A stretch of 64,000 nucleotides of DNA from Diogma glabrata (lineage: Eukaryota > Arthropoda > Insecta > Diptera > Cylindrotomidae). A program made the translations under genes and the position numbers. The notes under the pieces are model-generated. The model did not search any database. It was not told the DNA's origin and saw nothing but the letters and a program-made list of their open reading frames with translations. The stretch lies in contig OY856187.1 in assembly GCA_963693315.1 (NCBI GenBank), forward strand, positions 77,817,394-77,881,393, read 5' to 3'. Shown here piece after piece: positions 46,201 to 57,700 of this stretch; the stretch's first letter is position 1; the number at the start of each line of letters is the position of its first letter.

Positions 46201-47972
46201 AGAAGAGTTCGGGGAAATTGAAATGGACATTGGAAGCGCAAGCTGCTTTCGAAAATTTAAAACGATTGCTGACTACAGCACCGGTATTAGTAAACCCTGA
46301 CTATAATAAAGAGTTCTTTATTAGATGCGATGCGAGTCTGACAGGGATAGGTAGTGTACTGTATCAGATCGACGAAGACGGACAAGAGTGTCCGATAGCC
46401 TTCATGTCGAAAAAACTTAATAAAGCTCAACGAAACTATTCGGTTTCTGAGCTGGAATGTCTTGCGGCAATTCTGAGTGTGAAGAAATTCAGGGGCTATG
46501 TTGAAGGTCACCGATTTACAATTGTGACTGATCACTCAAGTCTGAAGTGGCTAATGTCACAGAAAGACTTGAGTGGTCGTCTGGCTAGGTGGAGCCTAAA
46601 ACTCCAACATATGGATTTTACCATTGTCCACCAAAAAGGTACCCAAAATATAGTCCCTGATGCTCTATCTCGTCTTTATGACGATACACACGAGGAATTG
46701 ACGGAAGCATTAACACATCACATTAACGACATCAAAATCGACAATGAAGGTTATCGGCACAAGGAATATACGGATATGATAGCTAAAGTTCAATCATCTC
46801 CAAAGGACTTTCCATCAGTTAAAGTCGTGGATGATAAGCTATACATACGTATTGAGCCAAGACCTGATGCAATACCCAACGATGTTCCTGTGTGGAAACT
46901 CTGGGTACCAAAACCGATGACTTCCAACATGATTCAGAAACATCATGATGATAGTACTGCTGCTCATGGAGGTGTTAAAAAGACTTTAGAATTACTTCGA
47001 CGTCTTTATTATTGGCCGGGCATGGCGTCACAGGTACACAACTATGTTGTGTCCTGCGACACATGTAAACAAACAAAAGCCACGAATCAGATATTGCGTC
47101 CTCCGATGCAATATCAATTCGAAACAGCACGTCCATGGCAGAGAGTCTATATAGATTTTTTGGGACCGTACCCTCGTTCTACACTTGGGAATACGGTGTT
47201 ATTGATAGTTCTGGATCATGCTACGAAGTTTGTACTACTGAAACCACTTGGAAACGCAACTTCACCGAAGGTGAATGCTTTTCTAAGGAATGAAGTGTTT
47301 CTTACATATGGGGTACCAGAGTTTCTACACAGTGACAATGGCAAACAGTTCACTAGTAGGAACTTTCAAAGTCTTTTGTCAGATTTCGGCATTAAACACA
47401 TTAGGACCGGTGTCTATAGTCCTCAAAGCAACGCGTCAGAGCGGGTCAATAGGTCAGTTCTAGCAGCAATTCGAGCGTTCATAAAAGGTCAACACACCAA
47501 GTGGGATTCACAAATTGGTGAAATCGCATATGCACTGCGGGCTGCAGTACATTCTGCTACCAAGTACTCACCGTACTATCTATTATTTGGTCAACATCCA
47601 ATCTCGGATGGAAATACTTACCAATTGTTGAGATCACTACACCAGCTTGGTGAAGATGCTGGTGAGGAAATAGAACGCTCTGATCATTTGACTCTGCTCA
47701 GGAACCGGGTTCAGGAAAATCTAAAAGCAGCTTTCAAGAAATCGCAACATCAGTACAACATGCGATCTAAACTACGGACTTTTCAACCACAACAACGTGT
47801 GTTTGTACGGCAACATCATTTGAGTGACGCTACAAAAAAATTCTCGGCAAAATTGGCTCCAAAGTTCTTACCTGCGATGATTAAGACTAAGATTGGAAAT
47901 GTACTCTATGAGTGCACAGATATGAGCGGTAAGAATCTTGGAGTCCATCACGCGAAAGACATCAGGGAATGA
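43299..47972 (+). CDS. Fused gag-pol polyprotein
   Basis: One uninterrupted frame of 1557 residues from the ATG at 43299 (ATCAAAATGTC). Gag occupies about residues 1-480: a Pro/Gln-rich linker near 150-255 and a gag core (WVPTFTGDGHSPDIHEFIHR, about 280). No CCHC knuckle was seen; a basic stretch near residues 515-550 may bind RNA instead. Protease is at LLDSGASITIL (about 563). Reverse transcriptase has VYLDDLLVV near 860. RNase H runs from RCDASLTGIG (about 1008) to PDALSRL. Integrase has a zinc region HHDDSTAAHGG...CDTCKQTK (about 1215-1260) and a DDE core at YIDFLGP, HSDNGKQF and NASERVNRS. No frameshift separates gag from pol, so both would be made as one polyprotein. The catalytic residues appear intact. 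Confidence 0.93.
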   Translation: MSNQIDVDHPFYGLEPSELLVECLVRGVNFGGADWAEELRNHVDHGSVPITVCHARDLIEESQMVVQAAQLILNQVRRLQSPIDQTLLDGLANRVLHYTGRMNRLGPRNDLQEARTYAISQLSRAWSIIGSLSTRPIMQSKPGVSSAPSASPAFQPDERSTPIPVRPISETIHSLNRPNQQQQRRSDQAPPAYFQQSGLRAEDFAIPQLGPSLPSEHTHNNPAQVQPPPLYPQAPLTAPPPYNQPPQVWRDAAPALAPVEYRGVRGNNLSRYDSNWVPTFTGDGHSPDIHEFIHRVEAAARRDRVSWDDLRSIIPRYLKAAADRYYLNLTHEYEVVTYPVLREGLLQTFGTLTDDKAILRVLLNRKQKSKESVYAYLVEIGSLNRRLARPFADREMLEIAREGLSVELKNATLVATIHSIDELRTLCQKFERLWSTPVPTRTSNLRISELQRMDDYEVDVKLNRDGYIETMDSKQPEQQHKESDERCRNAGRSATTRENQIKSSNTFNFPSLHRTYFRRLERNIRYWRMRKLFRKACISSILSETKDPRPRLTIRILDKNIAGLLDSGASITILGRNSLELLESSGTTYRKYTSCIRTADGTANKILGYIEVPITVNGSTKPMRFHIVPGLREELYLGIDFWEKFGIVPSFVSELTRTEPITLNTHNLTTDQQHELDMIKDSFPSFEVSGLGKTSLVEHVIDVGDSAPVKQRHYPTSPAVQLKVYAELDRMLQMGVIEESNSSWCSPVVLVQKESGKNRLCIDSRRVNSLTKKDAYPLPLIDGLLGRLNSTKYISSIDLKDAFWQIPLAEASRDKTAFTVPGRPLYQFRVMPFGLCNAPQTMCRLMHKVIPHQYHENVFVYLDDLLVVSSTFQEHMELLSKVSSLLRAAGLTINLKKSKFVLREVKYLGFLVGEDGLRTDPDKVRAVAEYPAPSTVKQIRRLLGMAGWYQRFIPNYASVVSPITDLLKKSSGKLKWTLEAQAAFENLKRLLTTAPVLVNPDYNKEFFIRCDASLTGIGSVLYQIDEDGQECPIAFMSKKLNKAQRNYSVSELECLAAILSVKKFRGYVEGHRFTIVTDHSSLKWLMSQKDLSGRLARWSLKLQHMDFTIVHQKGTQNIVPDALSRLYDDTHEELTEALTHHINDIKIDNEGYRHKEYTDMIAKVQSSPKDFPSVKVVDDKLYIRIEPRPDAIPNDVPVWKLWVPKPMTSNMIQKHHDDSTAAHGGVKKTLELLRRLYYWPGMASQVHNYVVSCDTCKQTKATNQILRPPMQYQFETARPWQRVYIDFLGPYPRSTLGNTVLLIVLDHATKFVLLKPLGNATSPKVNAFLRNEVFLTYGVPEFLHSDNGKQFTSRNFQSLLSDFGIKHIRTGVYSPQSNASERVNRSVLAAIRAFIKGQHTKWDSQIGEIAYALRAAVHSATKYSPYYLLFGQHPISDGNTYQLLRSLHQLGEDAGEEIERSDHLTLLRNRVQENLKAAFKKSQHQYNMRSKLRTFQPQQRVFVRQHHLSDATKKFSAKLAPKFLPAMIKTKIGNVLYECTDMSGKNLGVHHAKDIRE

Positions 47973-48301
47973 TGTCTTTTCGTTAGGTAGGGTCGTTCCT
48001 CTGGCTGGTTGTTGTCTCTGGGATTCACACCTTCAGTGTCATATTTTACTGGTTGTATCGAGGGTTCAATGGTGCTGACGTTAGATGGATGGATGATCGA
48101 TTTCGGTACTCACTGATAGTTCCTAGGAACTTCATGAGTATTGAAATTGATCATCGACCCTGGCGTTGGTCACCATTGATAACTCGATCCCAGATACAGA
48201 TTAGTTGTGGGAAGTAGTTCGATGGTTTCTGACGTAGAGGGGGTGATGACGTTTTTGTGATTTCAAGGGTAAATATCTTGATTTTTACCTTGAATTCATG
48301 G
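47973..48301 (+). other. 3' untranslated region of the 9.5 kb element
   Basis: Non-coding. A purine-rich GTAGAGGGGGTGATGA (about 48232) is the best polypurine-tract candidate, but it lies some 55 bp before the LTR rather than next to it. Confidence 0.5.
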
Positions 48302-49481
48302 TGTAACGTCCGTGATATTCGCCTAAACAATAATAAAACCAATTCATCTTCTTTTTCTTATTCAATAAAAGTTTATTTCCATAGTCTCGGTTCATTTTTA
48401 CATTAATAGTAATTTCAAATTTTCCAACGGTCAGTTCAATTTCGAATTACAATTATAAAAATAAACGAACGCACCAATTTTATTTTCATTTTTAACGAAT
48501 AGTTGTTACTCAGTTTTGCTCAATCTTCGTTTTCCGGATTGATTAGAAGATGTCAAAAAAAAAGATGACATTTTTTTTTTGTAAAATCAGTTTTTCGAGG
48601 TTAAAAATCTAAAATAATAGGAAATTCAATTCATTCTTTTTCGGTCTGTTGATGTATATATTTTAAAACGAAAACATTAAAGAAAAAAAGGTAAAATGTA
48701 ATGAAAATAAATAAAATATAGTTTAATTTAGGGTAGTGATTATAAAAATACCCGCCGGTTAATTAAAGGTTGAAGAATATATCAAGTAGTAATAAAAATA
48801 ATTCTTTTCAAATCTATCATTGTTAACAAAAATATTAACATAACGTTAATTTTTTTCAATAAATAAACAAAATGTATATTTCATAAATAATTCGATTTAT
48901 TGGAAAAATATCATCAACTCTTGACCGGTGACATAAAGATTGATAACCGTGTTCACAATATAATAAAAAAGGGACTTTAAGAAAGATAAATAATATAGTA
49001 AATATAAACATCATTTAAATATAAAAGCCATGAAATATTATTTGATAAAGGAAATATTTATTCGAAGCACATATTTTTAAAATTTACTCTCATTCGCTCA
49101 AATAAAATGTCAATAACATTGAAGACAAAGCCTGAAATTGGATGGCTAGATGAATAGGGGAAGCAGCTAATCGTAAATTTATTAATGAAACTAAATGATG
49201 TGGAGCTGAACTGAAGGTGCTGTCAAGACGTCGATCAACATAAGCAGGTCAGGTCTATATATATTGTCTTTTGTAAAATTTTTGTATATTCATTTTCTAG
49301 TTCTTTTTTTTTTTTGATTATTGCCATTTGGAAATGTTAGACTAAGTTAGTTGGATATAAGAGATTCCTCGGTTGTGATTCGTAGGGAGGGAATAGAATT
49401 AGTTTTCTGAATGTTTTATATATTGTCCGAAGTACATTAATTGGTATAAAAGTCCAAGCTATTATATAACATCTCGCCATA
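48302..49481 (+). repeat. Right LTR, 1180 bp
   Basis: Same length and ends as the left LTR and almost identical to it. Confidence 0.93.
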
Positions 49482-49984
49482 AGTACCTTCTATCCAATAA
49501 GGTTGTTGTGAAACATATTGTTAATTTCTATTACACAACACTATTAAAAAAAATCGAGCAATATATGGGTAATTCTTTTATAAACCGAACACCTTTCTGA
49601 CCGACCCATTTTTGATTTGGCTGAAATTTGTTTAGGGGTTTTCTATTGAAAAAAAAAACGTGTTCGAGGATATTTTTTTTTTGGAAAATAGAGCTGTTCT
49701 AAATTTCGAGAATTCCGTGATTTTTGGCTTGAAACTTATTTTCGAAAATTCATAACTTCGGTTTTATAGCAGATAGAAGTTTTTTCTTTTTTTTATTAAA
49801 AGATGGAATTTTTTCAAAATAAATATTTTCAACTAAAGTTATTAACAAATTCCTATTGTTATAAACAAATAAAATGTTGAAATTAAATTTTAACCATTAC
49901 CCACCCATAAAATTAGTTTTTAATATAATCATCGTATAATTTCCACGTTTAATTTCCGATAAAAAATAGTTATTTGTTTAACTA

Positions 49985-50081
49985 GGCAGCAAAGTAGTAG
50001 ATTGACTGCCGCGGCTGATAGTTCATAGCCGAGCGAGCGAGGCTAGGAATTCAGCCAAGGCAGTCAATCTACCTTGCTGCC
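49985..50081. repeat. Hairpin with TAGATTGACTGCC arms
   Basis: 49985-50010 pairs with 50059-50081 (GGCAGCAA...TAGATTGACTGCC) apart from a 3-base insertion in the left arm. The loop is itself GC-richer than its surroundings. Confidence 0.85.
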
Positions 50082-50247
50082 GAGTTGAACATATAATTTT
50101 TTCTCCGATTAATTACAATGATATGTAATTTAATAATTATTACTTTAAAAATAAAGCAAAATTTTAAAAGTGAAAAAAAAAATCGATTAAAAAAATTTTT
50201 TTTTTAATCGCAATATCTGTTTATTTCTATGAAGTCTAATTATTTTT

Positions 50248-50287
50248 CTGCCTAGGCAGCAAAGTACTTGCTTTGCTGCCTAGGCAG
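50248..50287. repeat. Perfect 17 bp palindrome sharing the GGCAGCAAAG word
   Basis: Arms 50248-50264 and 50271-50287 (CTGCCTAGGCAGCAAAG) are exact, with a 6-base loop. The word CTAGGCAGCAAAGTA also begins the hairpin at 49985. Confidence 0.9.
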
Positions 50288-51112
50288 GAAAAGTGCCACT
50301 TTGCTGACTGAAATAAGTCTGCAAAATTTATATTTGCTGTCTATCGGAGAAAAAAGTATTTTTTTTAATGAGAAATGATATTTACTGTTAGAAATAAATT
50401 AATTTATCGAGCGCGGGACGACAAAAAATTCCATGTATGGGTCATTCTTTTACATACCGAACAGATTAGGACTAAATGTGACTAAGACATTTTTGATTCT
50501 GCTGAACAATTTTTTACGGGTTCTATATAAACATAACGATATACTTTTTTGAGGATTTTTTCTTTTCTTTTTTTAGGGGAAATAGAGCGGTTCTAAATTT
50601 CGAGAATTTTGTGATTTTTGGCTTGAATACTTGTTTTCAAAGATTCATAACTTCGGTTCTGGTAGAAATAGACATTCTTTGTTTGTTTTATTTTAAAGAA
50701 TAGAGATGCAATTTAAAAACAAAACTGTTATTTATAAAAATTATTAACAAATTCCTATTGTTATAAACAAATAAAATGTTAAAATCAATTTTTATTTATT
50801 ATCTAACTAAAATAAAGAGTGTTTAGTATGACCATCGTATTCTACGTTTAATTTTCAATAAGAAACGTATATTTAATTAATGGAGAAATGAGTTTTACTG
50901 TTAGAAATAAACTAATTTATCGAGCGCGAGACGGTAAAAAATTTTACAAATTTTTGTCGTCCGGCGCTGGAAAAATTAACTTAGTTGTAACAGTAAAACT
51001 CATTTCTTCATTAATTAAATATATGGCTAAATATATAATTTACATAAATGTAAAAAATATATATTATGGAATTGGTCTCCAAGTTGGTTATTTATTAAAT
51101 AATTATTAAAAT

Positions 51113-51330
51113 TGTTGATTTAATAAAAATGTTTTATTTTTCTAACAACTTTTTATAAAATATAAAAATCAGACTGGTTTCAGATATATATATCTATCAT
51201 CAGTGAAATATTTTATATTTATAGATATAAAAATTTCACTGATGATAGATATATGTATCTGAAACCGGTCTGATTTTTATATTTTATAAAAAGTTGTTAG
51301 AAAAATAAAACATTTTTATTAAATCAACAA
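51113..51330. repeat. Central palindrome, arms of about 100 bp
   Basis: TTGATTTAATAAAAATGTTT on the left pairs with its complement near 51310-51330, with pairing continuing through CAACTTTTTATAAAATATAAA and ATATCTATCATCAGTGAAAT. Only a few mismatches and an AT loop of about 20 bases. Confidence 0.9.
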
Positions 51331-52076
51331 ATTTAATAATTATTGAATTAAATATACGTTTCTTATTGAAAATTGAACGTAGAATACGATGATTACACTA
51401 AACACTCTTTATTTATTTTAGATAATGACTAAAAACTGATTTAAAAATAGGCATTTGTTAATAATTTTCATAAATAACAGTTTTTTTTAAATTGCATCTC
51501 TATTCTTTAAAATAAAACAAACAAAAAGTGTCTATCTTTACCAGAACCGAAGTTATGAATCTTTGAAAACAAGTCTCCAATCCAAAAATCACAAAATTCT
51601 CGAAATTTAGAACCGCTCTCATTTCTCCATTAAAAAAAATACTTTTTTTATAGGAAATTAAACGTTGAATACGATGATTATATTAAAAACTAATTTCATG
51701 GGTGGGGCAATGGTTAAAATTTAATTTTAACTTTTTATTTGTTTATAACAATAGGAATTTGTTAATAACATTAGTTGAAAATATTTATTTTGAAAATATT
51801 CCATTTTTTAACTTTCAAATAAAAAAAAGAAAAAGCTTCTATCTTCTACAAAACCGAAGTTATGAATTTTTGAAAATAAGTCTTCAAGCCAAAAATCACG
51901 AAATTCTCAAAATTTAGAACAGCTCTATTTTCCAAAAAAAAAAAAAAATATCCTCGAAAACGTATATCTTTTTTTTCGATAAAAAACCCCTAAAAAATTT
52001 CAGCCAAAATAAAAATGGGTCGGTCAGATTTTGTCCGGTCAGAATCTGTTCGGTTTATAAAAGAATTACCCATATA

Positions 52077-54752
52077 CTTGGTGCCAACAATCAGAACGAA
52101 TCATACTTACGATAGAAAATAAATAAAGTTAATAAAAATAATAGATAATAAATGGTTTGAAATAAACAAGATGAACTGGTTAGATCCAGATATAATTCCT
52201 TAAAAAAGTTAACAGTCTCTTTTCTACTCGGTTAATTAAAGAATGTAGTAAAATAAAAATTTACCAAAGCGAAATCAACATTGCTTTGTAATGAATGATC
52301 ATGATAGACGAAGATTAATTACTTAAGGTTTGTCCGAAGTATTGGTAATAGGGTAATAGAAGAAGATGATATAAACGTTTGTTTGGAATATAATAGAATA
52401 TATTACGGTTTGTATAGATTCTGTGGACAGGTTCAAACCAAAGAAAATAAAATTTAAAAAAATACAGTGCAAAAAAATTTTTGTTAGCAGAAGTGGCAAA
52501 CCGAAAGTTAGGATGTACAACTATTAAAAGTTCTGTTGAAGTTCTATTGAAGCTCTACATAAACAGGTGCTGCTCACCTCTTTGCCTAATATAATCAAAA
52601 TTAATCATCACAATCCTTTCATCACCAAAATTTAATTCAAACGGATTCTTAATTGTTGACTGTACCTCACTACGGTAAAAAGAAAAACCAAAATGTTTTA
52701 AAACTTATTAATCCAACTTTCGATTAACAAGACTTGTAATTTTAAATAGACATATCGAATGGCAATTGAGCTTTGACAATATCCTCCCTCCAAAACTAAT
52801 ATATTTTTACACAACATGGTTCTACATATAATTGATTGAACTTTAATCAAATCTAAACGAGATTGTATTAAACTAATGCTTTTGCTGATTATTATTGAAA
52901 ATAGCTCACCTTTTTTGAAAATCAGTCTTCAAATAAAATTATTTTATTTGTTAAATTTATTATGAGTATTCATTTAAATACTATCCATAGCCTAAAAATA
53001 AAAATAAAATTATTTTTAAATTGTTTTTATATAGATCACAAAAAATATTGAAAAAGAAAATTGTTTCAAATATAACCAAAATTATATTACCTCATATCTT
53101 CTATTATTTATTTGAATTATTAATTGATATATCATAAATATATTTGTTCGATAAGTTTTGAATTTTTATTTATTTAAAGAAATTCCTCAATTTTGCCTAT
53201 TTTTATTAGATATTGAATTTAATAAACAAAATGAAAATATTTAAATTGTAATTATATTGTTTTTTTTAAATTTTATGTTAATATTTTTAATTAATTCACA
53301 AAACAAAATGATTTAATACGTTTTAAGACGTAATTTTATTGATTATTAATTTGATTACAATAGTTTTACATATTTTTTATTATATTGTATTGTATTACTT
53401 TATATTATATATTGGTTACTGATTTATTTTTAGTTTTTATTTTAATTTACATTTTATTAAAAGGACACTCTAAAAATTCTAAATAATAAATCTATTTTTT
53501 CTTTTAAATAAATCGTCCATCTTCAGGGTGATTGGGAATTAATTATGTGGGTTTCTAGTTTTTTCGTTAAATTAATGTGAACATTATGTACTTAGAATTT
53601 TTTTTGCATAATCCACGAAACTAATGCTTTAAGGAAATTGAAAATTTGATTGATATGGCATCAAGAGAGAAAAAAGGATATCTAAGTAACTTTTGGGTAA
53701 ATTCCTAATTGTATAAAACAAAGATTTTTAACATACTGCGAGTTTGAAATATATTTAAAAAAATTTAATAGATACAAGTATAGACCTTTAGATAAGCACC
53801 TTTAACTGCACTCTATGCATTAGGTGGAATAGATTATTAGCTTTTTTATTTATCGTAATACCGTACCTAAACATCCAGTGCAATTAGTAAGTGTATTATA
53901 TTATATTTGATTTACATTTAATATTATTATTTTAATAGTAGTATTTATAGTTTTTAAATTCAGATTTAAATTTTATTATTTTTATATTTATTTCATCATA
54001 AAAATAGTTTATTTGATTTATAAAAAGTAATTCTTTGTTCTATCGATTTATATTTTTTAATTATTCATTAACCAAATTTTCAATGTCAACAAATAAATAA
54101 ATTTTAGAAATTGTTATTTAAAATATAATAATTTAGCGGTTCAATTGATTATTGTTTAATATATTTTAAATTTTATTAATCCAATCACTTTATTTAGTTA
54201 ATGATTAAGTTGAGTTTTTCAAAAGAAATTTTTTTTTAATTTTATACTCAACCATTCATTATATCATAGTTAAAAGAAAACGAAAACAAAAGTAAGCTTT
54301 CTGCATACCGATCAACCAACCGAACTGCTAACTATTTGTTAGTTACTTTTTGATAAAATAGTTATAAACTAGCAAAAACTATTAAAATGGATCAAGCGAT
54401 CATTTTTCGAGTTAAAAAACAAAAATATTCATCAATCTCATAAATGTCCTATCTCTAGAAGTTTCTTTTCTTGCTCACATTTAATTAATCCATTTGAATT
54501 CAATAGGATTTATTCAATACTATTTAAAATACAACTAATTTTCAAAATTTACCGTCCAACATATAATTTAAAACCTTTTAATTTAAAAAATTAGTTAAAA
54601 TTTTAATAAATTTGGTTAAAGTGTGGTTTGTATTTTTTAATTTCTTTTGTTTTGTAATTTTAATTTTATTACAAATTTAAAAGAATAATTTACGAAAAAC
54701 CCGCTTAAAATTATCATGATTTTTTAGTTTTTGTTTTTAATTTCATTGATTT
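52077..54752. other. AT-rich intergenic DNA, 2.7 kb
   Basis: No gene, repeat family or conserved frame was recognised. Mostly A/T low-complexity sequence downstream of the STAR/KH gene. Confidence 0.55.
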
Positions 54753-57700
54753 TTATTTTGACGGTCTTGTATAAGGTGAGCTACGATAACGAGTATCGCG
54801 ACTGCTATGAGAATGTGAATGTTTCGAACTTGAAGCTTCTTCATGTCGATTGGATGTTGGATATGCAGCACTGCTCGATTTCCATGACGATCGTGCACTC
54901 GTTGATGAGCTGCTATGAGCTGGTTTCACTATTTTATAACGAATTTATATTTTTATTTTAGATTAAATTTTTTTTAATTTTATTATTAATTTATTTTTAT
55001 ATAATTTCACGATTTAATTTTTTTTAAATTTTAACACAACTAAACTTATTTATTTTTATGTATTTAATTTGTTTAATATATTTTAATCAATCGATTTTGG
55101 TGTTACTAGTTTTTTATTAAAAAATTATTTATTCATAACACAAACCTGCATAATTTGGTGATTCGCGATAGTAGTCTCTGGCATATTCTGCTGGTTCATA
55201 TTCAGGTACTTCATACCTTGATCGGCTGGATACTGATACCGGATGCGCATGTGTATAAGTATAATCATAAGGAGCTGGTTCATAATGAACAACTGGCTCC
55301 TCATATCTTGTACTAATAGGCATACTGGATTGATTTATTTTTATTTATTAATTTTTATTGCAAAAATGTATTAATTTTTTTATAATAAAAATCATAAATA
55401 AAAAAAAGTCTAGTCAACTTATTAAAATGATGTCATGTATAAAAAATTGCCATTACGAAACGAAATGTGGTTTTCTACCATTAACAGTCACTCAGGCAAA
55501 ACAAATAATCATTGACCCCAACTTAAATTCATTTCCGATTTTAGGAAAAAGTTTTTCAAAGAAAACATGAAATCTCCGTGAAACCGAGGATGAACTACAG
55601 CAATATCTAACAACCAGAAGCGATTGCGCATAGATGGCTTTTCAATCCAAGAATCAAAATAGCTTCGGTACCACAAACAATAAAATTATCACTGTTATGT
55701 ATTAAATTAAATTTTGTTTACTGTTAGTATAATGCTTTTTGGTTCTTACTGATAAGATGATAAGAAAACCCCATATCATATATTTACACAAACAAACAAT
55801 ACTATTACAAATTAAGTTTAAAATGAACGAAATCCTATTAAAATAATATAGAGACTGAAACCTCTGGCACCTTTGTGTCAAGACTTTGGTTTGTGGGAAT
55901 GGTTTAGTAATTAGTTGTTAGTTTTGGGCAGATAAGTTCAGCAAAAATAAAGTTCTAACCAAAAACGCTAATAAATTGGGACACGTGATTTTATTTCTAG
56001 TGATAAGCAGTTACTACAACCCATCAGAAAAGTTTTTATCGAAATGTACCAGAACGACCAAATGTCACTCGGCAAGGTGCCGTTTGCTAAATAATTATTT
56101 AAGTATAACATAAAACAGCATTGTTCTCAATGTTTGTTCTTATTTCCGGGACAATGGGTTCTCAGCACCAATTACAAACGGTTGTAGACTCTCGCCACAT
56201 GGTACGGTCCAAACGATTTTTCTCTAAGAGGACAGCAAAATACAACAAGATTGCTTCGCAATTTTCGTCAAATAACTGGAATGGACCAGTTCACGCAAAA
56301 TTTGTTCAATGTTCGGCCTGTAAAAACATGTAAACATGCTGCAATGAACCTGAAAAAATTCTCTTAGCTCATACACCACAAACTTTCGAACACTAAGCAT
56401 AAAGCACCATGTTTGAGGTAAGCAATCAACATCAATAGTACTCTGATGTACTCTGATCTAATAATAATAGCAGTACAACAACTAATAATAATACTCCGCA
56501 AACACAATCCAACCTTCGGTAGTAAGACCAATCTTCACAACTGAAGCAGCGCGACTAGCATTTTGCAGATGAAAGAGATGAACTGCGTGACAAGGTTAAG
56601 AGATACTAACAAAAATAAAGAAGCTTATTAACGACCACATATGCGATAAGTGGGACAAACATCTTGAAAAATAAACTGTATTGTAAACCCATTAATGGCT
56701 ATCAAACCTGCAGAGCAAAATAGGAAACTTAGCAATATAATTTCACAGTATTCCAAGGACCAACAGCAAGAGGTACGCCTATAAAAGCAGTTTTCGGCGG
56801 ATGACGTCGCTCGATCAGTTAAGTCCACAAATCTCTAAAGCTCTTTGCCTGCTTGTTCAATCCATCAAAAGACTAGAAATGCTGAGTCTATGAGAAGTCG
56901 GTTATATTAATATTCAAATTTGGGAATGTGGATAACCAATTCAAAGCATACAGTCTACAGACCGATCTCGATATTGCCACCGATCCTTAAACTAACGAAT
57001 TCTCTCTTGCTCCTACTCCCGCAACCCACCAAAATGGTAGGAAAGCACACAGCACAACAACCATCGTCTACATTATTAAAGATATAACAATACAGAAAGG
57101 CCATCTGAGACTAAAATGCCGCAAGTCGAACCACACAATAACCTACTGGCACGATTAGCCATGTAAAGAGATGATAAATACACCATCACAACTGAGGCAC
57201 ATTCAAAACTGTTTAAACAGTTCAGTTCAGACATAGAAAATTTGATACCGCCTACAAGACTAAGTAATCAAATCTATAAGGTACACACACATTCGGGTAT
57301 CACAGGAAGCCTCTAGCAGAAACAATCTATAAGAAAAACAAAGTCCTCGGCAAGAAGAGGAAAAGTAAAAAAAAAACGTTTACCAAGAACGGCACTATCT
57401 CAACTTACGTCGTAAAGACGTCCTTGAAAAAATAACTGGATGTTTAAGAAGACCAGGATATCAGTGTTCTGGTATTTTCGATTCATTTTATTTTAGATAT
57501 AACATTTAGTCTTCGGATAATACACTCGAAATTTGTACATAAAACCACATGAAATCATTAGACCTGCCACCAATAGGAAAATATCAATCGGTCTTTCGTC
57601 GGACACTGGAAAAGCTTTTAATTATTTGAATACCAAAAGCTACCACAGCCCATAAGGAAAATGTTATTTGTTTCGTACGTATCTGGCAAAATTGAACGTG

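Larger units (their letters stand above)
39978..49481 (+). mobile_element. 9.5 kb Ty3/gypsy-type LTR retrotransposon, near-intact
   Basis: Bounded by 1180 bp LTRs (39978-41157 and 48302-49481) and by AGTA at 39974-39977 and 49482-49485. It has a 2.1 kb leader, one long gag-pol frame and a 330 bp 3' region. Only one LTR difference was noticed (GAAGAAAAT versus GAAGAATAT near 40450/48775), so the insertion is young. No env frame. The last bases of the primer site after the LTR start TTGGCGTTCG. Confidence 0.93.
49564..52074. mobile_element. Nested palindromic TIR element(s)
   Basis: The outer inverted repeats are about 410 bp (49564-49970 and 51655-52074), beginning TATGGGTAATTCTTTTATAA and flanked by TA. 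Inside, a second related pair (about 50437-50870 and 51345-51640) begins TATGGGTCATTCTTTTACAT. At the centre lies a third palindrome with arms of about 100 bp (51113-51330). Short palindromes sit at 49985-50081 and 50248-50287. No transposase frame. The structure suggests one copy of a TIR family inserted into another, then a third element in the core. Confidence 0.8.

Noticed and set aside
54731..54961. Plus-strand frame of 76 codons
   Set aside because: It is the complement of the last exon of the STAR/KH gene, whose Ser/His/Arg-rich product and splice phases are convincing on the minus strand.
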